DNA of 64,000 nt from JBAXPV01 sp037132075 (GCA_037132075.1 JBAXPV010000001.1:124001-188000); one strand, 5' to 3'. Counted from the stretch's first letter, positions 34,621-43,353 are shown. A program made the numbers and translations. The notes: generated from the sequence alone by a model not told the origin.

Positions 34621-35763
34621 ATGAAAGAGAATCAGCAAAACACAGGAAAAAAAATTGCAATTAAGCCCAAATTACCATTTAAGGCAGTATTCCCAGGCAA
34701 ATATATCCAGGCGGAACAGGCTTTATCGCAATTACCAGATCTCATTGAGCTACTCGGTAAAAATGGCCTTATTTTAGCTTCTCCAACTGCAAAAAATAAG
34801 ATTATTCCAGCATATAATCTTGTCATTGCGGGCAAAGACATTCCTGTTGAAGGTTTCCGGGGCGAATGCTGTGAAGAAGAAATCGCACGTGTTTCGGAGC
34901 TGGTCCGTAACAAGAATTTTGATGTTATTGTGGGCATGGGAGGCGGAAAGACTATCGACACCGCCAAAATCGTTGCAGACCGGGCAGGGATCCCTGTGAT
35001 CATCGTGCCAACCATCGCCTCCACAGACGCACCATGTAGCGGATGCGCCGTCATTTATAGCAAAGAAGGTATTTTTGAATCAGTTTATTACGAGAATTTA
35101 AATCCGCAGATTGTACTCGTCGACATGAATATCATCGCAAATTCTCCGACACGCTTTCTTGTATCCGGCATGGGAGATGCCCTGGCAACCTGGTTTGAAG
35201 CCCGTTCATGCCAGCAGTCCCAGTCGGTAAACGCCTGTGGCGGATTGAGTACGCTGGCTGCGCTGAATCTAGCAGAACTTTGCTGCGACACACTTTTGCA
35301 ATATGGTCCTGCCGCGATCATCGCCAATGACAATCACGTGGTAACACCAGCCCTCAATCACATTGTAGAAGCAAATATTTTGCTGAGTGGTCTCGGCTTC
35401 GAAAGCGCCGGGCTCGCCTCAGCTCATTCGGTGCATAATGGCCTCACGGCACTTCCTGAGACTCATGCCTATTATCATGGAGAAAAGGTAGCCTTTGGCT
35501 TATTGACCGGACTTCATCTCAGCGATGCCGACCCTGAAGAAATCGATCTTATCTACAGCTTTTGTGAAGAAATCGGACTTCCCACGACATTTAAAGATCT
35601 GGGCGTCACTAACCTCAACAAAGAAAGACTGATGGAAGTCGCTGTAAAAACCTGTGCCCCGGAAGAATGCATTCATCATGAAGCCGTGGAGATTAATCCC
35701 GAAAAAGTAATGAATGCCATGATTGTTGCCGACGCCATGGGCACAAGGAGAAAAAAACAATGA
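34621..35763 (+). CDS. gldA: glycerol dehydrogenase (NAD-dependent, iron-type alcohol dehydrogenase family)
   Basis: The 380-residue enzyme oxidises glycerol to dihydroxyacetone. The NAD-binding GGGKTIDTAKIVADRAGIPV and the PTIASTDAPCSGCAVIYS region are typical of GldA. Zn ligands are an Asp in VSGMGDALATWFEA, a His in GLASAHSVHNGLT and a His in HAYYHGEKVAFG. I chose 34621 because the preceding in-frame TTG at 34540 would add residues that translate the dyad repeat. The length of 380 is near the family norm (about 365-370). The gene is flanked by two gene remnants, so the neighbourhood has been rearranged. No dihydroxyacetone kinase is nearby. Confidence 0.92.
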   Translation: MKENQQNTGKKIAIKPKLPFKAVFPGKYIQAEQALSQLPDLIELLGKNGLILASPTAKNKIIPAYNLVIAGKDIPVEGFRGECCEEEIARVSELVRNKNFDVIVGMGGGKTIDTAKIVADRAGIPVIIVPTIASTDAPCSGCAVIYSKEGIFESVYYENLNPQIVLVDMNIIANSPTRFLVSGMGDALATWFEARSCQQSQSVNACGGLSTLAALNLAELCCDTLLQYGPAAIIANDNHVVTPALNHIVEANILLSGLGFESAGLASAHSVHNGLTALPETHAYYHGEKVAFGLLTGLHLSDADPEEIDLIYSFCEEIGLPTTFKDLGVTNLNKERLMEVAVKTCAPEECIHHEAVEINPEKVMNAMIVADAMGTRRKKQ

Positions 35764-35772
35764 TCCTAAAAG

Positions 35773-35895
35773 ATGACACAGTATAAATGGGCCAAAGGAT
35801 CTGTTCAGTTCCCTTTTGATAAACCTTTACCAATGGACCTGAGCTCAAGAATCTTCAAATAGCGTGTCGCGGAAAATCTTCAAAAAAAAATCTAA
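35773..35895 (+). pseudogene. C-terminal remnant of a DUF1801 (YdhG/iron-chaperone-like) gene
   Basis: The frame reads KWAKGSVQFPFDKPLPMDL then SSRIFK, TAG at 35860, RVAENLQKKI and TAA at 35893. This corresponds to the end of DUF1801 proteins, where KGxxQFPLDKPxPYDLI leads into a helix with FRVKENL. The TAG falls exactly where the conserved Phe of that helix is expected. Everything upstream of this piece is missing. The last bases overlap the stop codon of the convergent cyanophycin synthetase gene. Confidence 0.7.
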
Positions 35896-38516
35896 ATAGT
35901 TTCCGATTCGTTCTCCTTGTCAAGGTATTGCTGCACAATCTCGATGGCATTGGTTACAACATCACTTAAAGCAGTGATGAAGCTCCCTTCCGCAGCATTT
36001 TTAATGGCATGCTTGATGGCTTCAGTTTCTTTAGAGATGATCTCATGGGTAACTTCACGATCGCAGGAGTTGATGCCCTCAAGGATAAGATTGATGATTT
36101 CCTCTTCCGTTCTTCCCCGTAGATGCTTTTCCTGGCGAATGATGATGTGATCGAACATCCTCGCAGCAATCAGGCCACATTCGCGGATGTCCTGGTCGCG
36201 CCTGTCGCCAACCCCTGCAATAATCCCGATTTTCTTTGATGCCACCACGGAGTGCAAATACTCTTCAACACCTTTATACCCGGCAGGATTATGGGCAAAG
36301 TCGATCATGACCTTAAAGTGCTTAAATTCAAAGATGTTCATCCGCCCCGGGGTTTGTGCTACACTGGGAATGAACGTCTGCAAGGATAAACTGATGTCTT
36401 CCGTTTTAAAACCCCATAGATAACTTGCCAGCGTTGCTGCCAGAACATTGGCAATCATAAACTTTGCTTTTCCGCCAAATGTCAGTGGAATATGAGTTGC
36501 CCTTTCAACACGGATCTTCCATTCTCCTTTTTTAATGGTGACAAAACCATTCTCGTAAACAGCCACAATTTTTCCCTCCTTCGACAACTTCTGAAGCAGT
36601 GGATTTGATTCATTTAAACCGAAAAAAGCCACATTGCAACTTAGCTCTGAAGCGATCTTCACACAATATTCATCTTCAGCATTGAGTATTGCCCATCCAT
36701 CCTTTTTAACACTTCTTGTCACCGTACTCTTCACCCTTGCAAGATCTTCCAGCGTATCAATATCGTCGAGACCCAGGTGATCTTCCTGGATGTTCGTCAC
36801 CACGGCAATGTCACAGCGACTAAAACCAAGCCCTGAGCGCAGTATCCCACCACGTGCCGTTTCCAGCACAGCAAATTCTACAGTAGGGTCTTTCAGTATA
36901 TATTCAGCACTGATGGGACCCGTTGTATCCCCCTTTTCCAACATATGGTTTTGGATGTAAATCCCGTCGGAGGTGGTAAACCCGACATTGAAGCCATTAT
37001 TCTTCACGATATGAGCCAGGAGACGCGTCGTAGTTGTCTTGCCATTGGTACCTGTAACAGCGATGATCGGAATGCGGCTTGGCTTCCCCGGCGGATAAAG
37101 CATATCAATTACAGGAGAAGCTACGTTTCTGGGCAGACCCTCCGAAGGAGCCAGGTGCATCCGAAAACCCGGAGCTGCATTGACTTCCAGCACAACCCCG
37201 CCATTTTGTTTCAGGGGCTGGGTTAAGTTCTCAGCCATGATATCGATACCACAGACGTCCAGCCCGATCAGCCTCGAGATCCTTTCGCAAAGGAAAATAT
37301 TCTCAGGGTGCATCATATCGGTCACATCGACAGAAGTACCGCCAGTGCTTAAATTCGCAGTGGATTTTAAATAGACAATTTCATCTTTGGCAGGTACTGA
37401 ATTCTCTGTATAATTCAACTTCTCTAACAAATCCAGGGTATCCCTGTCGATGTCTATCTGTGTTAAATTCTTTTCATGACCATAGCCACGGCGCGGGTCA
37501 AGGTTTGTGGTTTCAATCAAAGTCCCGATACTGTCGGTTCCATTGCCGACAGCATGCGCTGGAACACGTTTTGCAGCGGCAACCATTCTATTGTCAATCA
37601 CCAACACCCTGAAATCAAATCCGGTGATAAACTTCTCTACGATCACCCGGCGGCTGTATTTCTTCGCATAAGCCAGGCCTTCCACAGCATTCTCCCAATT
37701 CGTAACATTGATAGAAGCACCTTTCCCGTGATTGCCATCCAGGGGCTTGAGGACGATAGGATAGCCGATCCGCTTAATGGTAGACTCAAGGTCTTCGTCG
37801 TCGACACAAATGCTGCCACTGGCTACCGGGATAGATGCAGCTTCCAGCATCCGTTTCGTATCCTCTTTGTTACAGGCGATGTCAACGGCAATATTACTGG
37901 TCTTACAGGTGATGGTAGCCTGAAACCGCATCTGGTTCACCCCATAACCCAACTGAATCAAAGAATTAGTCCCCAGGCGAATCCAGGGAATGTCGCGGGA
38001 AACAGCCTCATCAACGATACTCGCTGTACTGGGACCCAGGCGCACCTCTTCCCGTATCTCACGCATCTTTTTAATGTCGGCTTCCAGGTCATAAGATGCT
38101 CCGCTGATTAGGGATTCTGCAATAGCGACGGCACTTTCGGCAGCAAAAACACCGACATTCTCTTCGGAATAGCTAAACACAACATTATAAACACCAGGAG
38201 TTTTCGTTTCCCGGGTTCGGCCAAAACCTGTCTCCATCCCAGCCAGAGATTGTATTTCGAGCGCAATATGCTCGATGACATGACCCATCCATGTGCCCTG
38301 CTCAATTCGATGAAAGAAACCACCCCTGACACCTTCAGAACAACGATGTTCAATCATGGCAGGAAACATCACTTCAATTCGTTCTCGGAAACCCTCAATT
38401 TTATTGGTGGGAGATTGTTCCAGTTCTTCCAGATCAACACGCATCTGAATGAGTTTCTTGCGATTTATGCTCCAGATGTTCGGGCCTCGTAAAGCTTGTA
38501 TTTTTAATATCTTCAT
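35892..38516 (-). CDS. cphA: cyanophycin synthetase
   Basis: CphA polymerises aspartate and arginine, using ATP, into the storage polymer multi-L-arginyl-poly-L-aspartate. The 874-residue length fits CphA1 (about 870-900). The N-terminal domain starts MKILKIQALRGPNIWSINRK and contains EHIALEIQSLAGMETGFGRT. An ATP-grasp domain follows (about 210-480; PIVLKPLDGNHGKGASINV, VLEVNAAPGFRMHLAPSEG). The Mur-ligase-like half has its P-loop VTGTNGKTTTTRLLAHI near residues 483-500 and DFAHNPAGYKGVEEYL further on. All three parts are complete. It is transcribed divergently from cphB, with 255 bp between, which points to joint control of storage and use. Confidence 0.95.
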   Translation of the reverse strand: MKILKIQALRGPNIWSINRKKLIQMRVDLEELEQSPTNKIEGFRERIEVMFPAMIEHRCSEGVRGGFFHRIEQGTWMGHVIEHIALEIQSLAGMETGFGRTRETKTPGVYNVVFSYSEENVGVFAAESAVAIAESLISGASYDLEADIKKMREIREEVRLGPSTASIVDEAVSRDIPWIRLGTNSLIQLGYGVNQMRFQATITCKTSNIAVDIACNKEDTKRMLEAASIPVASGSICVDDEDLESTIKRIGYPIVLKPLDGNHGKGASINVTNWENAVEGLAYAKKYSRRVIVEKFITGFDFRVLVIDNRMVAAAKRVPAHAVGNGTDSIGTLIETTNLDPRRGYGHEKNLTQIDIDRDTLDLLEKLNYTENSVPAKDEIVYLKSTANLSTGGTSVDVTDMMHPENIFLCERISRLIGLDVCGIDIMAENLTQPLKQNGGVVLEVNAAPGFRMHLAPSEGLPRNVASPVIDMLYPPGKPSRIPIIAVTGTNGKTTTTRLLAHIVKNNGFNVGFTTSDGIYIQNHMLEKGDTTGPISAEYILKDPTVEFAVLETARGGILRSGLGFSRCDIAVVTNIQEDHLGLDDIDTLEDLARVKSTVTRSVKKDGWAILNAEDEYCVKIASELSCNVAFFGLNESNPLLQKLSKEGKIVAVYENGFVTIKKGEWKIRVERATHIPLTFGGKAKFMIANVLAATLASYLWGFKTEDISLSLQTFIPSVAQTPGRMNIFEFKHFKVMIDFAHNPAGYKGVEEYLHSVVASKKIGIIAGVGDRRDQDIRECGLIAARMFDHIIIRQEKHLRGRTEEEIINLILEGINSCDREVTHEIISKETEAIKHAIKNAAEGSFITALSDVVTNAIEIVQQYLDKENESETI

Positions 38517-38564
38517 ATTTCAAAAGGTTCAATCAAAATTTCTACTAAAATAAACTTTTTTAGA

Positions 38565-38599
38565 CCGACACTGAAAAGTTTGCGAAAAATTTGTGTCGG
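38565..38599. promoter_or_regulatory. inverted repeat in the cphA-cphB divergent promoter region
   Basis: CCGACAC (38565-38571) and GTGTCGG (38593-38599) form a perfect 7-bp dyad with a 21-nt spacer, 49 bp upstream of the cphA start. It has no T-run on either strand, so an operator for a shared regulator is more likely than a terminator. Confidence 0.4.
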
Positions 38600-38670
38600 C
38601 ATAAACATAATAAGCAGCGGTGCCGTCGAATATCTTCTCAGAATGAGTATACTTAAACCACAATAGCTCT

Positions 38671-38700
38671 TGGGAACGTCAGGGATAATTGTATTTTTGC
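38671..38700 (+). promoter_or_regulatory. promoter of cphB
   Basis: A -33 TTG (38671-38673) and a -7 TATTTTTG (38693-38700) are spaced by 19 nt, a very good match to the phylum's consensus. The leader to the ATG at 38772 is about 65 nt. Confidence 0.75.
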
Positions 38701-38771
38701 AGCCGCTGACGATGTTGCTCATCCGTAGCTGAAGTGTGAAAGGGTTTTGAGAAATATTTTATTGTGACCAA

Positions 38772-39644
38772 ATGGAGATCAGGGGAAAATTAGTAATCAT
38801 CGGGGGGGCAATTGACAAAGGAAGTTTTACAGAGACGAATTTAGATCAGACTGCAGTCAACAATCTGAATCATTTCGAAGAAGGAATCTTACAGCGAATC
38901 ATCAACGAATCCATCCATAAGGAGCATTCCCGTATCGAAGTGATCACCACTGCTTCGAAAATCCCGAGAGAAATTGGCCCTGAATATGTGAAAGCTTTTA
39001 ATTATCTCAATGCCGACAATGTTGATGTCCTGCATATCGACACACGCGAACAGGCTATGGATCCTGAAAATCTTGACAGGCTCCGCAAAGCCGATGTGGT
39101 GATGTTTACTGGCGGTGACCAGCTTCGCCTTACGTCTATCCTCGGAGGCACCCCATTTCATGACATTTTCCTGGAGAAATACCACAATGAAGACTTCATT
39201 TATGCCGGCACCTCTGCCGGTGCAGCTGCGGCTTCGAACAATATGATTTACCAAGGTAGCAGCTCAGAGGCATTGCTGAAAGGGGAAGTAAAAATTACGA
39301 GTGGCTTGGGCCTCATTAATGATGTTATCATCGATACTCATTTTGTTCAAAGAGGCCGAATAGGCCGACTCTTCCAGGCAGTTGTGGGCAATCCGAAGAC
39401 CTTAGGGATTGGCTTGGGAGAAGACACCGGTTTGCTCATCACCAACGGGAAGCAGATGGAAGCCATCGGTTCAGGGCTCGTCATCCTGGTCGATGGCCGT
39501 GAGATAAAAGATACAAACCTGACTCAGATTGAATTGGGACAACCTATTTCTATCAATCACCTGGTTACTCATGTGATGAGCAAATATGATACATTCAACC
39601 TGGAAACGTATAAGATGTTTATCAAGTCATCACAATACGTATAA
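38772..39644 (+). CDS. cphB: cyanophycinase
   Basis: CphB is a serine exopeptidase that cuts cyanophycin to beta-Asp-Arg dipeptides. The 290-residue protein belongs to peptidase family S51. The nucleophile elbow is GTSAGAAA with Ser148. VVMFTGGDQLRLTSIL (oxyanion region) and DTHFVQRGRIGRLFQAV are also characteristic of cyanophycinases, as is the start RGKLVIIGGAIDKGSF. It is followed 6 bp later by an isoaspartyl peptidase gene that can finish the job. The gene has its own promoter and diverges from cphA. Confidence 0.95.
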   Translation: MEIRGKLVIIGGAIDKGSFTETNLDQTAVNNLNHFEEGILQRIINESIHKEHSRIEVITTASKIPREIGPEYVKAFNYLNADNVDVLHIDTREQAMDPENLDRLRKADVVMFTGGDQLRLTSILGGTPFHDIFLEKYHNEDFIYAGTSAGAAAASNNMIYQGSSSEALLKGEVKITSGLGLINDVIIDTHFVQRGRIGRLFQAVVGNPKTLGIGLGEDTGLLITNGKQMEAIGSGLVILVDGREIKDTNLTQIELGQPISINHLVTHVMSKYDTFNLETYKMFIKSSQYV

Positions 39645-39650
39645 TATATT

Positions 39651-40499
39651 ATGAAACTTATCATACATGGTGGATTTTTCTCAGAATCCACGACAAATCA
39701 CGAAACAAATCTTGCCAAGCAAAACGCGCTGAAACGTATTGTGCTTGATTCTTATGAATATTTAAAATCTCATTCCGCTTTGCAAACTGTCGTTTATGCC
39801 GTTTCATTGCTGGAAAATGACGCATTGTTTAATGCCGGCACCGGATCTCAGATTCAAAGCGACGGAAAGATCAGGATGAGCGCAGCATTAATGGATGGCA
39901 CAACGCAAAAAATGAGTGGTGTTATCAACATTGAAGCAGTAAAGAACCCAATTCAGATTTCAGAAGTATTGATGGATTATGATGACCGTGTTTTGGGTGG
40001 CAGCGGTGCAACAAATTTTGCCAGGCAACAGGGATTTGAGACATTTTCAACGGAAACCGACTTACGCAGAACCGAATTTGAAGCCAAACGATTGTCGGCA
40101 GGCACAGGCACAGTAGGATGTGTGGCCATTGACCGTGACAAGAAGATTGCTGTGGCAACCTCAACCGGAGGCAAAGGCTTTGAAATCCCCGGCCGTGTTT
40201 CCGACTCAGCCACAGTAGCCGGAAACTATGCCAATTCATTGTGTGGCGTAAGTTTAACTGGTGTTGGTGAAGATATTGTCAGCAACGCCACCGCCGCGAA
40301 AATCGTGACCCGTGTCACTGATGGCTTTTCACTGGAAGAAGCCTTTGCCAGGACATTTGCAGAGCTGAAAACCTATGATGGGTTCGCAGGGGCAATCGCC
40401 ATTGATCATCAGGGAAATATCTTCCACCAGGACTCCCACCCCACTATGGTCTTTGCCAGTTTTGACGGAACAATACTGGACGTTTACCCGATTGAGTGA
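39651..40499 (+). CDS. iaaA: isoaspartyl peptidase / L-asparaginase (Ntn-hydrolase)
   Basis: The 282-residue precursor belongs to the plant-type asparaginase family, which self-cleaves before the catalytic Thr. That residue is Thr154 in AGTGTVGCVAIDRDKK. Other family parts are LFNAGTGSQIQSDGKIRMSA, VAVATSTGG and SDSATVAGNYA. Such enzymes hydrolyse beta-aspartyl dipeptides; coming directly after cphB, it probably splits beta-Asp-Arg into aspartate and arginine. The gap of 6 bp makes one transcript certain enough. It is shorter than E. coli IaaA (321) but contains both subunits. Confidence 0.9.
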   Translation: MKLIIHGGFFSESTTNHETNLAKQNALKRIVLDSYEYLKSHSALQTVVYAVSLLENDALFNAGTGSQIQSDGKIRMSAALMDGTTQKMSGVINIEAVKNPIQISEVLMDYDDRVLGGSGATNFARQQGFETFSTETDLRRTEFEAKRLSAGTGTVGCVAIDRDKKIAVATSTGGKGFEIPGRVSDSATVAGNYANSLCGVSLTGVGEDIVSNATAAKIVTRVTDGFSLEEAFARTFAELKTYDGFAGAIAIDHQGNIFHQDSHPTMVFASFDGTILDVYPIE

Positions 40500-40578
40500 T
40501 TTTTTTCTCTTCCCTTCTAACAAATAAAAAAAATCATGATCTTTGTTTGAACTCAAAGAAATACTGATCTGTTTCGGC

Positions 40579-40607
40579 TTGCTCGATTTTCGCAAACTTG
40601 AACTTTG
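40579..40607 (+). promoter_or_regulatory. possible promoter of the solute-binding lipoprotein gene
   Basis: TTG at 40579-40581 and GAACTTTG at 40600-40607 (one mismatch to TAnnTTTG) are 18 nt apart. The leader to the ATG at 40668 is about 55 nt. Confidence 0.4.
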
Positions 40608-40667
40608 CAGGATAAACCATTATTTTTTCTCAGGACGAAATAAAATACCAAACATATTTTTTCTAAA

Positions 40668-41909
40668 ATGACAAACAGAGCTTTCTCCCGGATTTTCCCA
40701 TTGATACTGCTATCCACAGTTTTAATCTTCACAAATTCCTGTAAAAAAGACAGCAGCAGCACCCGTCAGATCAAAGTTGGGGTATTGCTGGGCTTCAGCG
40801 GCACCGGCAGCCAGAATGCAACCGAAACCCAGGCGGCACTAGACATTTGCCTGGATGATGTCAAATCCTATCTACAAAGAAACGGATTGGATGCAAACGT
40901 TGAGCTATTCTATGAAGATACACAATCTGATACCAATGTAGCCAAAACAAAGGCACAGTCCCTGATCGACAGAGGCGTCAGAATCATCATTGGCCCCTAT
41001 ACCAGCTCCGAAGCAAAAGCCGTAAAAGCTATTGCAGATGCTAAAAACGTCCTGCTGGTTTCGCATTCCGCCGTTTCTACCTCCCTGGCAATCCCCGGAG
41101 ATAATTTCCTGCGGTTTTCGCCTTGTGATACTTACCAGGCAGAGGCAATATGCAGCATGTTTGATTCTGATTCAGTAAAAGCGATCATCCCAATCGTAAG
41201 GGTCGATCTTTGGAGTAACTCATTATTTGCAGCCACGAATTCAACCTTTACATCACAAGGAGGCAGCAGTCTGACGATACAGTCCTTCACCCCGGGAACC
41301 ACTGATTTCTCAAGCCTTGCTGCAGGAGTAAATGCAGCTATTGCCACGGCTTCGGCACAATATGGGGCAGATAGAATTGCCATTTATCTGATTTCTTACG
41401 GTGATGGCACTTCTGTTTTGGAAGCACTCGTGAATGCAGGTGTTAGTCCTGCTATCAAAGTTTATGGTGCCTCCGCTTTTGCCCAAAGCACTACTTTGAC
41501 GGCCAATGCAACAGCTGCCGGATTTGCGTCAACAACAAATTTCCAATGCCCGGTATTTGGCTTCGATGCCTCTGCTTCCAATATTTATGAGCCGATTCAA
41601 ACAAAAATTGTTGCCAAAATCGGAAACAAAGCCAGTATCTATGCCCTGGCCGCTTATGACATCCTTTGGGCAGCAGTCTTATCCGCTATCACACAACAGG
41701 CAGATGCCGATTTTGCAACATTTAAATCTCATTTTATTGAAACAGCTGGCGAGTATTTTGGGGCAACAGGCCGGACAGAACTCGATGAAAATGGAGACCG
41801 AAAGCGTGTTTTTTACGATTTCTGGGGGATAAAAAACAATACAGGTCTGTATTCCTGGCAAATAACAGCAAAATATAACACCAGCGACCACAGCCTGACA
41901 AAGTACTAA
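40668..41909 (+). CDS. Leu/Ile/Val-binding-type periplasmic lipoprotein (ABC substrate-binding fold)
   Basis: The 413-residue protein has a lipoprotein signal ending FTNSC (Cys25) and a KKDSSS tail after the lipidated Cys. The mature part is a type I periplasmic binding protein (Peripla_BP_6): IKVGVLLGFSGTGSQNATET, VELFYEDTQSDTNVAKTKAQ, GVRIIIGPYTSSEAKAVKA and VLLVSHSAVSTSLAIPGDNF. Such proteins bind amino acids or amides. No ABC permease or ATPase gene is adjacent, so it may be a sensor or an orphan binding lipoprotein. It lies 168 bp downstream of the cyanophycin-degradation genes on the same strand, but with a possible promoter of its own. A link to arginine or aspartate uptake is only a suggestion. 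Confidence 0.8.
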   Translation: MTNRAFSRIFPLILLSTVLIFTNSCKKDSSSTRQIKVGVLLGFSGTGSQNATETQAALDICLDDVKSYLQRNGLDANVELFYEDTQSDTNVAKTKAQSLIDRGVRIIIGPYTSSEAKAVKAIADAKNVLLVSHSAVSTSLAIPGDNFLRFSPCDTYQAEAICSMFDSDSVKAIIPIVRVDLWSNSLFAATNSTFTSQGGSSLTIQSFTPGTTDFSSLAAGVNAAIATASAQYGADRIAIYLISYGDGTSVLEALVNAGVSPAIKVYGASAFAQSTTLTANATAAGFASTTNFQCPVFGFDASASNIYEPIQTKIVAKIGNKASIYALAAYDILWAAVLSAITQQADADFATFKSHFIETAGEYFGATGRTELDENGDRKRVFYDFWGIKNNTGLYSWQITAKYNTSDHSLTKY

Positions 41910-42074
41910 AGGCAACATATTTCAAACTCTTTTATTTTCATTTTTATTTTTTTCTTCACAAAAAGTTCAGGACTAAAACTTTTGTGTAAGGCCAAAATGT
42001 TTCGTAACTTAGATGAGCTTTCTTTTCGAAAGACAATCGTAATTTGAACCTTTGATGAACTAAAAAACACGATC

Positions 42075-42425
42075 ATGAAAACGCTAAATCACAAAAGCCA
42101 GGAGAATCAGGATCAAAGGAACAGCCTTAGCGAATTAAAAGGCTATCCACTTTATCCTGATTCCGAAGATATTTATAAAAAATATCACAAAGAAGCTGAT
42201 ATAAATCCTGAGGACATTACTCATAAAAAGACTCCGGTTGTCGCACCTTTCACAGACAGTGATCATGAATTGGATTTCAGTGTTGACCTTTCAGAGAACG
42301 ACCTGGATATCCCGGGGACTGAACTTGATGATATTCAAGAGAATATTGGCAGCGAGGATGAAGAGAACAATTATTATAGCCTGGGAGGAGATGCGCATCA
42401 TGATCTTGACGAGAATGCAGGATAA
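42075..42425 (+). CDS. conserved acidic Bacteroidota protein of unknown function
   Basis: The 116-residue protein is strongly acidic and probably disordered, with no signal peptide or membrane helix. The middle reads LKGYPLYPDSEDIYKKYHKE. The C-terminal third has SENDLDIPGTELDDIQENIG followed by SEDEENNYYSLGGDAHHDLD. I recall this ending as strongly conserved in small proteins of many soil and environmental Bacteroidota, without an assigned role. It stands upstream of UspA and cold-shock genes, so a stress connection is possible by position only. A hairpin, CACAAAAAGTT with AACTTTTGTG, lies about 90 bp upstream (41957-41986). Confidence 0.75.
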   Translation: MKTLNHKSQENQDQRNSLSELKGYPLYPDSEDIYKKYHKEADINPEDITHKKTPVVAPFTDSDHELDFSVDLSENDLDIPGTELDDIQENIGSEDEENNYYSLGGDAHHDLDENAG

Positions 42426-42491
42426 TTATCTGTTTCTTGATAAGTGAAATTCAATAAAATACAGTAGAAATATAACAATAAATACTTAACA

Positions 42492-42962
42492 ATGAAAAAA
42501 GTTCTGATTGCATTGGATTATGACCCCACAGCTCAAAAAGTTGCAGAAACCGGATTTGCTGTTGCAAAAAGCATGGGTGCCCAGGTGATTTTACTACACG
42601 TAATCTCTGAGCCGGTGTATTATTCCTCAACAGAATATTCACCAATTATGGGTTTTGGCGGATATTTCATCTCAGGTGCAAGCGAGCTGAGCTCGGAGGA
42701 AACCTTAAAAGAAAGTTCATTGGATTTTCTTGCAAAAACAAGAAGTCATCTCGGCGATGAATCTATTCAAACCCTTGTTAAAGAAGGCGAATTTGCAGAG
42801 ACCATATTAAAAACGGCAAAACAAAATCAAGCCGACATGATCATCATGGGGTCACACAGTCGTAAATGGCTGGATAACATTATCATGGGCAGTGTGACTG
42901 GTAAAGTGCTGAATCATTCTGATATCCCGCTTCTGATTATTCCAACAGGGCAAGCCAAGTAA
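42492..42962 (+). CDS. universal stress protein, UspA family
   Basis: The 156-residue protein is a single Usp domain. It starts KKVLIALDYDPTAQKVAETG and ends with the ATP-binding signature MGSHSRKWLDNIIMGSVTGK followed by VLNHSDIPLLIIP, which fits the GxxGx9GS/T pattern of nucleotide-binding members. The insert VYYSSTEYSPIMGFGGYF is common in Bacteroidota versions. Such proteins help survival under starvation, oxidative or other stress. It lies 66 bp after the acidic-protein gene and may share its transcript. Confidence 0.92.
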   Translation: MKKVLIALDYDPTAQKVAETGFAVAKSMGAQVILLHVISEPVYYSSTEYSPIMGFGGYFISGASELSSEETLKESSLDFLAKTRSHLGDESIQTLVKEGEFAETILKTAKQNQADMIIMGSHSRKWLDNIIMGSVTGKVLNHSDIPLLIIPTGQAK

Positions 42963-42984
42963 GAATATTTCTCAAGGATTCGCA

Positions 42985-43014
42985 GTATAAACCCTGGTTC
43001 AAGCCCTGAACCCC
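42985..43014. repeat. short dyad element (TATAAACCC...AAGCCCTGAACC)
   Basis: GGTTCA (42996-43001) and TGAACC (43007-43012) form a hairpin with an AGCCC loop, preceded by TATAAACCC. It resembles the element at 34576. It lies 23 bp after the UspA stop and may act as a terminator of that transcript, though no T-run follows on the plus strand. Confidence 0.45.
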
Positions 43015-43108
43015 AAAAAAAACGCAGGTTTTACAAGGGGAAAACAGCTTTTTTTGAGAATTAACAATAAATTAATAAATAAAAGCTTCTATATAAATAA
43101 TAATGTGT

Positions 43109-43116
43109 ACCTTGCG
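43109..43116 (+). promoter_or_regulatory. weak -7 box of the cold-shock gene
   Basis: TACCTTGC has one mismatch to TAnnTTTG and ends 21 bp before the ATG at 43138. The AT-rich run upstream (43060-43108) fits a promoter region. Confidence 0.4.
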
Positions 43117-43137
43117 GCAAATTAATATAATACAATA

Positions 43138-43329
43138 ATGCATAAAGGAACAGTAAAATTTTTTAATGACTCTAAAGGTTTTGGATTCATTAAAGACGCA
43201 GACTCAGACAAAGAATACTTTGTACACGTAAGTGGTTTAAAGGATGAAGTCAGAGAAAATGATGAAGTAACTTTTGACCTTCAAGAAGGTAAAAAAGGAT
43301 TAAATGCAGTTAATGTTAAACTAGCTTAG
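43138..43329 (+). CDS. cold-shock-domain protein (CspA family)
   Basis: The 63-residue protein is one cold-shock OB fold. RNP1 is visible as KGFGFI and RNP2 as YFVHVS, with the typical opening GTVKFFNDSKGFGFI. It binds single-stranded RNA or DNA and melts RNA structures. The usual second RNP motif FVHxS is intact. The gene is single, with its own promoter and a strong UUCG-loop terminator. Confidence 0.95.
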   Translation: MHKGTVKFFNDSKGFGFIKDADSDKEYFVHVSGLKDEVRENDEVTFDLQEGKKGLNAVNVKLA

Positions 43330-43353
43330 TTTATCATACAAGACATTTATTGT

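Noticed and set aside
38513..38722. Minus-strand frame in the cphA-cphB spacer
   Set aside because: No motif, and the space contains the cphB promoter and a dyad.
41957..41988. Hairpin CACAAAAAGTT / AACTTTTGTG as a terminator of the binding-lipoprotein gene
   Set aside because: The T-rich run precedes rather than follows the stem, so direction and role are unclear.
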